Shown here: one piece after another, positions 6,922-14,908 of the stretch
How the letters are laid out: the number at the start of each line of letters is the position of its first letter
Position numbering within the stretch: position 1 is the first letter of the stretch
Assembly: GCA_947178145.1 (NCBI GenBank)
Contig: CAMWXE010000038.1
Coordinates: 1-49,759, forward strand
Reading direction: 5' to 3'
Length of the DNA stretch: 49,759 nt
DNA from: an uncultured Lachnospiraceae bacterium
GTDB lineage: Bacteria; Bacillota; Clostridia; Lachnospirales; Lachnospiraceae
The notes under the pieces: generated by a model
The model's input: the letters and a program-made list of their open reading frames with translations, nothing else
The model's database searches: none
Told to the model about the DNA's origin: nothing
Made by a program: the position numbers and the translations under genes

Positions 6922-8034
6922 TCAATGTGTGCGGTCATCCTGTTTTAAGTTTGTCATATCCCATATCACAGGCTCTCCTATCTGTGTATAGTCATTCGGT
7001 TCTTTTCCGCTCTCCTCTGGAAATTCCTGCGCATATAAAGTGACAGTGACCGCTTTTGCGTCCGCTGGAATCCTTCCGGTTTCGACAATTTTCTCATTTA
7101 ACAGATATCCGCCGTCCTTGTTACCCTGGATGACAGTGAATACGGCGGTTCTGCCCTGTTCATCCGTGGCAGTCAGTTTCAGCAGTAAGAGATTTCCTCC
7201 TGCGTCCGTGTTGGAGATGCGGTAAGTAATCCGCTGTTCCAGAGGATTGTCAGAGAGGGTGTCCAACGTGATAATCCTTCCATCTGATAGTACAAATTCG
7301 TTATCCAATGCCATCAATTTTGTGTCGGCGAGAAGCTCTAAGCCGTCTGCTTTGAATTTGAAATTCCAGTGTCCGCCGATGTCATCTTTTGCTGTGTGGG
7401 AATTGAAAGCGGTGAATTTGAGTTCATACGTATTTTCGTCGGAGAGGTCTGTACCGAACACATCATAGGAGAGTTCAACACCCAGACATTTGTTCTCATC
7501 ATCTAAAAACCCCGAGCTGCCGCTGATTCCGCCGTATATTGGTTTTCCATTGATATATAAAGTGCCATCCAGACCAAACGAGTCATCGATTGGCTGTCCG
7601 TCCTCGCGCTGTACGGTATAACTGATTACAAGCGCTTCCTGGGCGGCGACGGCCTCCTGCAATGTGACAACATATCCCTTATCGCTTCTTGAAGTGTTGA
7701 TGACCTCCGTGTATTGCGCGATATCGCCCTCCAGTCCAAGTGCGGTGCTTATGCTGTAGCTGATGTGTGAGATTGCCGCATGGACTTCCTCTGGAAAGAC
7801 GGCTGTGGTGCCTCCGAGCAATAAGAGGCATGCTGCCGCTGCGACTGCGCCCCGGTGTGCTCTGACAGCGCTCCGCTTTTTGGCAGGGAGCATCGTTTGC
7901 TGTTCTTTCTGGATTGCTGCAAGGACTGTGCTCGCATACTGTTTTTTTGTCATCTCATCGAGTTCCTCCTTTATGACATTTTTGTCGGACAGACTGAGTT
8001 GGTTTGCAAAGCTGTACCACTCTTTTTTCATCAT
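6922..8034 (-). CDS. DUF4179 membrane protein, likely anti-sigma partner
   Basis: A 370-residue protein with a short cytoplasmic N-terminus (about 1-58), one membrane helix (AVAAAACLLLLGG, about 62-80) and a large outside domain of the DUF4179 kind, rich in beta strands. Proteins of this class sit directly downstream of ECF sigma genes in Clostridia and are thought to restrain the sigma factor, with release on an envelope signal. Here the ATG lies 3 nt past the sigma-factor stop, which supports one operon. The direct signal is unknown. The start MMKKEW is chosen because it closely follows the sigma stop. Confidence 0.8.
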   Translation of the reverse strand: MMKKEWYSFANQLSLSDKNVIKEELDEMTKKQYASTVLAAIQKEQQTMLPAKKRSAVRAHRGAVAAAACLLLLGGTTAVFPEEVHAAISHISYSISTALGLEGDIAQYTEVINTSRSDKGYVVTLQEAVAAQEALVISYTVQREDGQPIDDSFGLDGTLYINGKPIYGGISGSSGFLDDENKCLGVELSYDVFGTDLSDENTYELKFTAFNSHTAKDDIGGHWNFKFKADGLELLADTKLMALDNEFVLSDGRIITLDTLSDNPLEQRITYRISNTDAGGNLLLLKLTATDEQGRTAVFTVIQGNKDGGYLLNEKIVETGRIPADAKAVTVTLYAQEFPEESGKEPNDYTQIGEPVIWDMTNLKQDDRTH

Positions 8035-8037
8035 TCA

Positions 8038-8661
8038 TTACCCCTTTCTTTTGGCAGCATAGGCACGCATTTTCTTTTTTCCGCGGAAAAGCCTTACATA
8101 CAAGTTGTCCGTGGTCATGCCCAGTTCCGCGCTGACCTGTTCTGGGCTTTCCTCGTTTCCGTATATGCGGTAGAACAGTTCGCGGTCTTTGGCGCTAAGG
8201 CAGGACAAAAGCGCTGTTGTCTCCTCGGATAATTCTTTCTCAATCAGCGCATGCATCTGGGCGTCAATGCAGGAGACGCTGTCATGGGACTGTTCGAAAT
8301 CTTGGTCCAGGCTTACGGTCTGGTATTCGCGGCTTGCCTTGCGCAGATAGTCGATGGCTTCCAGGCGTGCGATTCCTGCGATCCAGTTTTGGAAGCTGCC
8401 TTTGTTTTCATCATAGCTGTCAATATTTTTCCAGATACCCAGAAAGATGTCGTTCATGCACTCGTCAATCTTGTCTGGAAGTGCGGACAGCCGCTGCCGC
8501 ACGATGGCGTGCAGATAACCGCCGTAGGTGTCAATGACATAGAGAATGCCCTCATCGTTCTGCTGTCGGATGAGCGCGATAAAATTTTTTTCATTTGCCT
8601 TCATAATACTCAAATCTTTCTTTTCATACTTTTTGTACCTCGAGACGGATTTCGGGGTCAT
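8038..8661 (-). CDS. ECF RNA polymerase sigma factor
   Basis: A 207-residue sigma-70-family factor. Region 2 is visible in DECMNDIFLGIWKNIDSYD and the DNA-melting segment GIARLEAIDYLRKAS; region 4 is the HTH around SAKDRELFYRIYG to TTDNLYVRLFRGKKKMR. It would direct RNA polymerase to a small regulon, probably including itself. The long start (ATG 8661) has GGAGG about 20 nt upstream, an unusual distance; MKANEKNF, 19 codons in, is an alternative start with a weaker site. It is followed by the DUF4179 gene. Confidence 0.88.
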   Translation of the reverse strand: MTPKSVSRYKKYEKKDLSIMKANEKNFIALIRQQNDEGILYVIDTYGGYLHAIVRQRLSALPDKIDECMNDIFLGIWKNIDSYDENKGSFQNWIAGIARLEAIDYLRKASREYQTVSLDQDFEQSHDSVSCIDAQMHALIEKELSEETTALLSCLSAKDRELFYRIYGNEESPEQVSAELGMTTDNLYVRLFRGKKKMRAYAAKRKG

Positions 8662-8795
8662 ATCTGTTAAAAATTACGTTTCCTCCTTATATCATACAAT
8701 CCGTTATGGGGAAGGGAAATCTTACACTTTTTATGTGAATTCTTTCTCCCTTTTTCATATTGTGTACCTGATGATAAATGGATTATAATTATATT
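8662..8795. other. Upstream region of sigma operon
   Basis: Together with the repeat at 8796-8904 and its flank this makes a 341-bp gene-free stretch. It must hold the sigma operon promoter (minus strand); AAGGAGG lies at about 8680-8686 on that strand. I could not identify -35/-10 boxes confidently. Confidence 0.35.
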
Positions 8796-8904
8796 AGGAA
8801 CTGTCAATAAATAACTTTTAAATAGTGCGCCGGATTTTTCTTCGAGAGTGGTGCTATTGGAGAAAAAGACAAGCAATATTAAAAGTTATTTTTGGACAGT
8901 TCCT
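8796..8904. mobile_element. Short family A-like palindromic repeat
   Basis: A 109-bp element with ends AGGAACTGTC and GACAGTTCCT, an inner TTCTTCGAGAGT shared with copies at 1012 and 11679, and AACTTTTAAATA/TATTAAAAGTT pairing. It is a shorter subtype of the same MITE-like family. Confidence 0.7.
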
Positions 8905-9002
8905 TAGACTACAAAAACAAATATTTGCGGATATTACGATATATCGGCAGGTTTTAATCTGCAAAGGAGTATGCTTAGTAACTGTCAGGGAGGAATATGT
9001 AA

Positions 9003-9557
9003 ATGAACAGTGAGTTAACCTGGATTGAATGCGACGGCGGGCCATATATATTAATCGAAAGCAGATACTTGGGAATATGGAAGGGCGAATCCGACGAAGC
9101 GTTTGAAAAAGCAAAGCAGTATTACGAAGAAACAGGACTTATGGAGGATTATATTGGAAAACTGAAAATAGGTTCGGGAAAATGTCTGATTGTGAGCGAG
9201 GACGCCGCTGCATGCGCTTGGATTTCCGATAATAATACAAGTGGTTTTTTGATAGGTGTCAATTACGTCAGTGAAGATTATGCTGATGGAGGAATCAAGG
9301 CTGACGCGCTGCTAAGTCAATTGAATAAAATTCCAGAGGAGCAGTTTCTTGACATCAATTTAACATATCAGGTGGCAGATCAGGAATTATACTTATTTGC
9401 AGCCTGTGACTTTGGGAACGACTGGATCTATAATTACGATAAGTTCAATCTGCTGCCAGGTGACTACTGCATTAAAATGATGGAAGAATATATTTATGAT
9501 GGTTCAAGTCTGCTTTTGTTCAGATTTAGCAAGCAGGAAAATACAGGATACCAATAA
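9003..9557 (+). CDS. Imm21-like immunity protein
   Basis: A 184-residue soluble protein. The opening WIECDGGPYILIE followed by YLGIWKG, the DYIGKLKIG segment and the later LIVSEDAAACAWI resemble the Imm21 family of immunity proteins from polymorphic-toxin loci, which neutralise a cognate toxin inside the cell. The match is from memory of the family pattern, not a search. GGAGG lies 9 nt before the ATG at 9003. No toxin gene is beside it; the only neighbour downstream is a fragment of a different protein, so it may be an orphan immunity gene. Confidence 0.6.
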   Translation: MNSELTWIECDGGPYILIESRYLGIWKGESDEAFEKAKQYYEETGLMEDYIGKLKIGSGKCLIVSEDAAACAWISDNNTSGFLIGVNYVSEDYADGGIKADALLSQLNKIPEEQFLDINLTYQVADQELYLFAACDFGNDWIYNYDKFNLLPGDYCIKMMEEYIYDGSSLLLFRFSKQENTGYQ

Positions 9558-9696
9558 AGGGGAAAGTCTAAGAGGGATAAATCCAGTTCTTTCAACATCA
9601 GTCTCATTTACGGTACCCATAGCTGGAGAATATAATTTTTACCTGATTGGAGCGCCCTCGGATACCATACGTGTTAAGGCATTTACAGTGATATAG
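9558..9696 (+). pseudogene. C-terminal remnant of an unknown, likely secreted protein
   Basis: An open frame of about 45 residues without its own start runs GINPVLSTSVSFTVPIAGEY then NFYLIGAPSDTIRVKAFTVI to a stop at 9696. It reads like the end of a beta-rich extracellular domain, and is out of frame with the immunity gene. It is probably what remains of a larger gene removed by deletion. Confidence 0.45.
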
Positions 9697-9714
9697 TAAC
9701 GGCATTTCAAATCA

Positions 9715-9742
9715 ACCGGGAATCTGTACAAGGATTCCCGGT
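9715..9742. terminator. Bidirectional intrinsic terminator
   Basis: ACCGGGAATC (9715-9724) and GATTCCCGGT (9733-9742) pair perfectly with an 8-nt loop, followed by CTTTC on the plus strand and TTGATTT on the minus strand. It lies between convergent transcription units. Confidence 0.8.
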
Positions 9743-9768
9743 CTTTCAACGAAATATGTCCAACATGC

Positions 9769-11592
9769 TCAGGACTGTCCGACGGGCACTTTGAGCACCT
9801 GCCCGATCATCAGCAGATCGCTGGTCAGACCATTCAGGTTCATCAGCGCCTGCACAGTTGTATTGTATTGGTTGGCAATGCGCCAGAGAGAATCGCCTGC
9901 CTTGACGGTGTACTCTATGTAGGATGGTGCCTGTGACACAGGAATTGTCAGCACCTGTCCGATACGAATGAGATCTCCGGTAAGATTGTTCAGCTTGCGG
10001 ATAGCTTCCACAGTGGTGCCGTATTTTCGGGCAATGAGCCAGAGGCTGTCACCGGCCTTCACCACATACTGGATCGTGTCAGGGGTTGGAGAAGGAGATG
10101 GTACATTCTGGTCCGCTCCCAGATACACGTCGTACAATGCCTGCCAGGTCAGGGGACCGACAATGCCGTCGGGATTCAGCTGCATAATCCGCTGGAATGC
10201 GATGACGGCCTGCTGTGTCCCGCTTCCAAAGATACCATCCTGCGCCGGAGCCGGAATGCCTGGATAATACTCTGCAGCCACATTGAGAAGATACTGCAGC
10301 GTGATCACATCCTGTCCGCGGGAGCCCTGGCGCAGCATGGAGGACGGGGGAACAGTTCCGATGCCGAGGGAGCTTCCCTCGCTGTCCAGTTCTGACAGTC
10401 TGGCGACAGCGGTGTAAATCTGTGAAATCTTATACCAGGTGGATTTTCCTACAATGCCGTCAGGTGCCAGATTAAAGACGTTTTGGAATTTTACGACTGC
10501 CGCCTGTGTACTTTCCTGAAACTGTCCTTCCGGGTCTGTGATAACAGGAATTGCCGGATAGTTTTTGCGGATGCGCGACAGCCAGGTCTGGATCGTCTGC
10601 ACATCAAGTCCGGTGCTGCCTATTTTGAGGGAAGAACCGGGATAGGACGAAAGAATTCCGGTTTTAATATCGGTTTGTGCGATTTCGATGTCCTTTGGAT
10701 AATAGGAGCGGAGGATATCGAGCGGGGCGAGTCCCTGGTCTGCCAGCGTGACAGTTCCCCACTGGGACAGTCCTGAGCAGGTGGCGGTGGTGCCATTGCA
10801 GAAAGAGGTAAAGTAGGGCGCAATCTGCCCCTGCCGGCGGACGTACTCGTCAAAAATATTGTCCACAATCCTGCTGATGGAGTCATAGATTGGCCTGCCA
10901 TACACAAAGTACTGGTCGTAGGCGGGGCTGTTTGTAATGTCAAAACCGTAGCTGCGGCTGCGGTACCACTCTGTGTAAATCCGGTTCAGCGCGAAGGTGA
11001 TAATCGCATAAATATTGGCGGTCAGGGCGGCCGCCGGCCATGTGGGATAGATCTCACTGCTCGCAACGTTCTTGACATAGTCAGGAAAAGATACCTGTAC
11101 ATTGGCAGCGGAAGCGCTGGGAGGTCCCAGGTGTACTGTTATGGGGTCAGGGATGACAACCTGACGCAAAACATAGGGCGCACCAGACGGACCTTCCTGG
11201 GAACGCGGTCCTGCCAGTGATACGGCGGGAGCGCCGACATAGATTTCCGCCTGTATAGGGGTTCGCTGTCTTTCCTGCATGGGGATGACGGAGATGGGCA
11301 GAACGGCCCGCTCCCCATCGTAAATGGGAATGTCCGATACATAGAGCGAATTGAACCCGGAAGCGCGTGCGAGTACGCTGTAGTTTGAGTAAGGAATGCC
11401 TGAATAGTAAGGGGATAGGGAAAAACTTTTATCCAGAGTCTCTAATGGGACTGTCCGTGTCTCCCCGTTTTCATCTGTGGTCAGCTCGTAGACACTTGCG
11501 CCCTGTGCGTCCATAATACGGATGGATGCGCCGCTCAAGGGAAGTGCGTCGTGGGCGGTTCGAGCCTGTATTGTCAGATAACCGATAGCCAT
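9769..11592 (-). CDS. SpoIID-like protein with PG-binding and LysM domains
   Basis: A 607-residue multi-domain protein. Residues about 1-110 form a Cna-B/transthyretin-like beta domain. Residues about 180-310 resemble the SpoIID/LytB amidase-enhancer fold, with SGLSQWGT near the end. Two PG_binding_1 domains follow (about 325-385 and 420-490; DGIVGKSTW and DGIVGPLTW), then a Ser/Pro linker, and two C-terminal LysM domains (about 508-552 and 558-605; both with VKAGDSLW). It should bind peptidoglycan, probably in the spore or cell envelope. No obvious signal peptide is present, as in several clostridial spore proteins. It is monocistronic. Confidence 0.8.
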   Translation of the reverse strand: MAIGYLTIQARTAHDALPLSGASIRIMDAQGASVYELTTDENGETRTVPLETLDKSFSLSPYYSGIPYSNYSVLARASGFNSLYVSDIPIYDGERAVLPISVIPMQERQRTPIQAEIYVGAPAVSLAGPRSQEGPSGAPYVLRQVVIPDPITVHLGPPSASAANVQVSFPDYVKNVASSEIYPTWPAAALTANIYAIITFALNRIYTEWYRSRSYGFDITNSPAYDQYFVYGRPIYDSISRIVDNIFDEYVRRQGQIAPYFTSFCNGTTATCSGLSQWGTVTLADQGLAPLDILRSYYPKDIEIAQTDIKTGILSSYPGSSLKIGSTGLDVQTIQTWLSRIRKNYPAIPVITDPEGQFQESTQAAVVKFQNVFNLAPDGIVGKSTWYKISQIYTAVARLSELDSEGSSLGIGTVPPSSMLRQGSRGQDVITLQYLLNVAAEYYPGIPAPAQDGIFGSGTQQAVIAFQRIMQLNPDGIVGPLTWQALYDVYLGADQNVPSPSPTPDTIQYVVKAGDSLWLIARKYGTTVEAIRKLNNLTGDLIRIGQVLTIPVSQAPSYIEYTVKAGDSLWRIANQYNTTVQALMNLNGLTSDLLMIGQVLKVPVGQS

Positions 11593-11678
11593 ATGGTTTG
11601 ATTGCTCCAGTTTTTTTTATTTTATGATAAAATACGGCGGAGGTTACAGATGGGAGCAGGTTAATTTGTTAAATAATA

Positions 11679-11838
11679 AGGAACTGTAGAAAAATAAGTG
11701 ACACATCTTGACTTGTCTATTTCTCCGATAGCACAGCACAAAAAGCCTCGCCGTAGCCCACTACGCCTGCGTTTTTTGTACTGCACTCTCGAAGAAATAT
11801 CCTGCGCAATCTGTATCACTTATTTTCCTACAGTTCCT
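11679..11838. mobile_element. MITE-like palindromic repeat, family A copy 2
   Basis: About 160 bp, inverted relative to copy 1 (1012-1171) and differing from it by only a handful of bases. Ends are AGGAACTGTAGAAAAATAA and its near complement. It lies in the upstream region of the LysM gene (minus strand) within a 441-bp gene-free stretch, and could affect that gene's expression. The near identity implies recent movement or gene conversion. Confidence 0.82.
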
Positions 11839-11969
11839 AAGTTTTGAAAAAATATCTTGACATATCAGTTAGACTGTGCTAACCTATTAAATGTAAGTAA
11901 TACAAAACAGAAGTTTGATTAGACAAACATTCCTTTCTATCACTTATATCACACAGCCAATTAGTCAAA

Positions 11970-12014
11970 AAGAGCCTCTATTGTGTCAGCATATATGCTA
12001 TCATAGAGGCTCTT
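11970..12014 (-). terminator. Intrinsic terminator of APH-like gene
   Basis: AAGAGCCTCTA (11970-11980) and TAGAGGCTCTT (12004-12014) form an 11-bp stem; read on the minus strand it is followed by TTTTTGA, a classical U tract, 20 bp after the stop of the gene at 12034. Confidence 0.85.
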
Positions 12015-12033
12015 CTTGCGCGGACGCAGATAA

Positions 12034-13011
12034 TTATCCGGCGATACTGATTTCTAAGAGTTTTATTTTACAATGCAGTTTCGCTCTCAGTCCAACCATC
12101 CAATCCGGTTCATTGGAATATTCTTCGGCAACACAGCGAATCAGTCTCGCATAAGAATATAAATTGCAGAAGCGACGCATCAGCTTTAATTTTTCAGCAT
12201 AATCTGGTTCCAGCGTCCGCACGCTTTGATACCCCCGCAGGAATGTATTTATCGCGCCGGACTGTCTGTCTGCGGGAATGTTTTCCAGCAGTGCATCGAG
12301 GGCCTGCGCCAGATCGACAAGAAAAAAGTGATACATGCTGTCCTCAAAGTCGATGGCAGTACAGCATTGGCTGTGTTCATTCCAAAATACATTATCCGGC
12401 TCAAAATCGTAATGAATCAGTCCAAAAGTATCACCTGTCTGCGGAAGTGCATTTAATGCGTGCCGGACAGCATCTAACTCTGCCAGCATTTTGCCTGGGG
12501 CACAGTATTCCTGCAGCACTTTTTCAATCCATAGCAGGACATCGCGATATGTCCATTTTCTGTTTTCCGGGGAATATCCAGCAGACAGCATATGAAGCTG
12601 TCCCATAGCCTTTCCGTATGCAAAAAGGATTTGGTCGTTACAGTCAGTATCCTCGATAGAAATTCCGTCGACACCCTGAAATACACTTGCATAATATTTT
12701 CCCCAGACAGAATCAAATGTGACAACAAGTTCACCGGAATGGGATGCAACAGGAATTACGGCCGGGTAATTTCTGCTTTTCAGATAGCACAGAAATTCCA
12801 ATTCGCCTCTCAGATTACATTCCATTTTCTCCGATGCAGGAGAAAGGCGCAGAAAACGCACATTTCCCTGCCATGAAAAGGGATAGACAGCATTGGATGA
12901 AATCCGAAATTGCTGCAGGTAGTTGTCGAGAGTGTCTGTGTCATATTCCCAATTTTCCAGGACAGCTTTTGCAAGTTCGTAGTTTTCGTATAAATATTTT
13001 AATTTTAACAT
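12034..13011 (-). CDS. APH-fold phosphotransferase (choline/aminoglycoside kinase-like)
   Basis: A 325-residue kinase-fold protein. The catalytic loop HYDFEPDN and the metal-binding IDFED (about residues 200-225) are the Brenner and DFG-equivalent motifs of the APH family, so the active site looks intact. Family members phosphorylate small molecules such as choline, sugars or aminoglycosides with ATP; the substrate here is not evident, and CotS/spore-coat kinases share the fold. The ATG at 13011 follows AGAAAGGACTTAT. It is a single gene ending at a strong terminator. Confidence 0.82.
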   Translation of the reverse strand: MLKLKYLYENYELAKAVLENWEYDTDTLDNYLQQFRISSNAVYPFSWQGNVRFLRLSPASEKMECNLRGELEFLCYLKSRNYPAVIPVASHSGELVVTFDSVWGKYYASVFQGVDGISIEDTDCNDQILFAYGKAMGQLHMLSAGYSPENRKWTYRDVLLWIEKVLQEYCAPGKMLAELDAVRHALNALPQTGDTFGLIHYDFEPDNVFWNEHSQCCTAIDFEDSMYHFFLVDLAQALDALLENIPADRQSGAINTFLRGYQSVRTLEPDYAEKLKLMRRFCNLYSYARLIRCVAEEYSNEPDWMVGLRAKLHCKIKLLEISIAG

Positions 13012-13183
13012 ATAAGTCCTTTCTGAAGCACAGGCTTCTATCCGTTAAAAATGAAATCACCTCATATTTTTCGGATTGATCACGACTCATATTCTTCTGA
13101 TATATGTTCATGTCGACCGCCTCCTTTCCGCCAGCCTCCTGTTGGGGCGATGTTTGTTTGCTGCACTGAGTGTTCTGGGGCGA

Positions 13184-13223
13184 AAGAAGGAGTCTCTGCT
13201 GTTTGTCACAGAGGCTCCTTCTT
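13184..13223 (-). terminator. Intrinsic terminator of unknown two-gene unit
   Basis: AAGAAGGAGTCTCTG (13184-13198) pairs with CAGAGGCTCCTTCTT (13209-13223), one mismatch, around a 10-nt loop. On the minus strand it follows the stop at 13257 and runs into TTCTTTCG. Confidence 0.75.
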
Positions 13224-13256
13224 CCTGCGCATATTGAAACAGCTGTCAGGGTGTCA

Positions 13257-14135
13257 TCATGCCAAAATATCCAACTTCTTGTATTCCTCGACTCTTTGCT
13301 GTATCAGGTCCCATGTCATTTCCGAGCAGAGAAAATCGTAATCGCTTGAGATACGTTCCAGCTCAGCTTTGATCTGAGGCGTCTCTGCCAGATTGCCTGC
13401 ACCTGTCCGCACATAGTAATCTGGCAGCAAGGCTGCGGCGATAATGCCTGTTTCTGGTGCTGGAGGTTCCTCCTCCTGGCTGAGGGCACAGATAAATTCC
13501 AGATGTCCATGCAGGTAAGCGTCAATCTCCAGAATGCTCAGCAAGCCGTTCAGGTCAAAGACCTGGAGCGGTTCGCTTCCCGGGACATCGATCGCGCTTC
13601 CCATTCCCCAGAAGACGGGACTGTCTCCCAGATCATACAATACACTGCATAGATCCTTTAGGCCGTTAAACTCTTCCTCTGTAGGCGGCTCCTGAAAAGA
13701 TTTCAACACGGTATCGACAGCGCGTCCCAGATTGCCGAGCACTTCACATCCGGGAAGGACAGACAGCTTCTCGCCCAGTTTCACAAGTCTTGCAAGGGAC
13801 AGCAGCCCCCACACCCGAATCTGCGCATCCCCCAGAGATTCTGCCATTTCTTCCACCGAGAAAGGAACGTCATTGTAGAGCAGTGCCTCCTCTTCCAGTT
13901 GACCGATGCGGTCAGAACAGTCGTCCATGAGCTTTTCCCCCACCGCATCATAGATATCATCATCGGCACTGTAGATGGTATCTGCCCGGTGCAGCCACAG
14001 ATGGGCATGGTTCAGATCGCCCGCTTCCATGGCGCTCACGCCTAATTGATAGTAGGATTTGGACAGCGCTGCCCAGTCCTGATTCTTTTGGCATTCCTCT
14101 ATGGAACCTGCCTTGTTGTTGATTTTATGGAACAT
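13257..14135 (-). CDS. Hypothetical helical protein
   Basis: A 292-residue soluble protein that I do not recognise. Its first 60 residues (DWAALSKSYYQLGVSAMEAG, then AHLWLHRADTIY) look like a TPR-type helical repeat; the rest is acidic with LVKLGEKLSVLPGCEVLGN and a PPTEEEF loop. No signal peptide or membrane segment. ATG 14133-14135 is chosen because AAAGGGG lies 9 nt upstream, rather than a TTG three codons earlier. It follows the small gene at 14177-14452 by about 40 bp and shares its terminator, so the two probably form one operon. Confidence 0.7.
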   Translation of the reverse strand: MFHKINNKAGSIEECQKNQDWAALSKSYYQLGVSAMEAGDLNHAHLWLHRADTIYSADDDIYDAVGEKLMDDCSDRIGQLEEEALLYNDVPFSVEEMAESLGDAQIRVWGLLSLARLVKLGEKLSVLPGCEVLGNLGRAVDTVLKSFQEPPTEEEFNGLKDLCSVLYDLGDSPVFWGMGSAIDVPGSEPLQVFDLNGLLSILEIDAYLHGHLEFICALSQEEEPPAPETGIIAAALLPDYYVRTGAGNLAETPQIKAELERISSDYDFLCSEMTWDLIQQRVEEYKKLDILA

Positions 14136-14176
14136 TTTCCACAACCCCTTTCTTTTTTATTAAAAATAAGATTACT

Positions 14177-14452
14177 TTACAAATCACTTTTGGAAATTGC
14201 GATAGACGGATAGTGGGAAAGCGTTGTCAGGTCTGCGTCAAGCGGCACGCTGTATACCATGTAATAGTCGTTGGGGCTGGCCTGTGCAAGTTCCTGGATT
14301 TTTTGTCTTGCAGCGTCTTTGTCCAGCGTGGCGTAGACAATGGAGACAACGCCGACTTTCCCGTCAGCACTTTCCTGTACATTTCCACACATGATAACCT
14401 TTAGTGGGGCAGTACCCTCTAAACCTAAGTTTATATATTCCTGATAATCCAT
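14177..14452 (-). CDS. Small hypothetical protein
   Basis: A 91-residue protein, MDYQEYINLGLEG..., of alternating strand/helix pattern (LKVIMCGNV, VGVVSIVYATL, DYYMVYSVPLD). It has no recognisable motif or membrane segment. GGAGGGGG lies 9 nt before the ATG at 14452, which settles the start against longer frames. It precedes the 292-residue helical protein gene; a joint function is plausible but unknown. Confidence 0.65.
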   Translation of the reverse strand: MDYQEYINLGLEGTAPLKVIMCGNVQESADGKVGVVSIVYATLDKDAARQKIQELAQASPNDYYMVYSVPLDADLTTLSHYPSIAISKSDL

Positions 14453-14622
14453 AAAAGCGATCCCCCTCCGTGTTGATTCAGTCAAATAAGCTTATTTTGC
14501 GGAAAAATTGTCTGCCTATATTATAATGCTTTCTGGCTGCATTAGCAAATAGTTTCTTCACAGTTGTTGATATAAATTACATGTTATTTGTAACAATCCC
14601 TTAAAGCAAGAACCGTGGCAGT

Positions 14623-14762
14623 GTTTTCTGTTGATTGACGAAAGTAGGATTCAATGTTAGACTGACATTATAGATAGCGATGCGGGAGGTGACTTTGTGG
14701 GAAGATTTTTGAATAAAGGAAACCAGAAATTTGCGGAATTTCACGGACATAGGAGAAAATAT
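14623..14762 (+). pseudogene. 5' fragment of AAA-ATPase/nuclease gene with its promoter
   Basis: Positions 14623-14741 repeat 17191-17309 with few changes, covering promoter, ribosome site and first codons (GTG, GRFLNKGN...). The promoter boxes TTGACG (14635-14640) and TAGACT (14658-14663) keep their 17-bp spacing. After GCGGAATTTC the sequence abruptly leaves the gene and enters the LD-carboxypeptidase fragment. Confidence 0.8.
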
Positions 14763-14876
14763 ATGAATTTGTTAAAATATGGCGATACCATCGGGATTAT
14801 ATCTCCAAGCTGGGTGGCAAATCAAAATGATTATGAGAGGTATGCGAAAGGCATTGAAAGATTAGGATGTTATTGA
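14763..14876 (+). pseudogene. N-terminal fragment of LD-carboxypeptidase (S66 family)
   Basis: A 37-codon reading frame with AGGAG upstream: LLKYGDTIGIISPSW then ERYAKGIERLG, the unmistakable start of S66 peptidases (the GDTIGIISPS strand). It ends at a stop after GCY, so the catalytic part (about 260 residues) is lost. It is fused to the AAA-gene 5' fragment. Confidence 0.7.
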
Positions 14877-14908
14877 CGAACACCAAGCAAATAGAATAAT
14901 TGTTCGGT

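Noticed and set aside
9003..9557. Fusion of the immunity gene with the downstream beta-rich fragment
   Set aside because: The two are in different frames, and the immunity protein has a complete family-like length.
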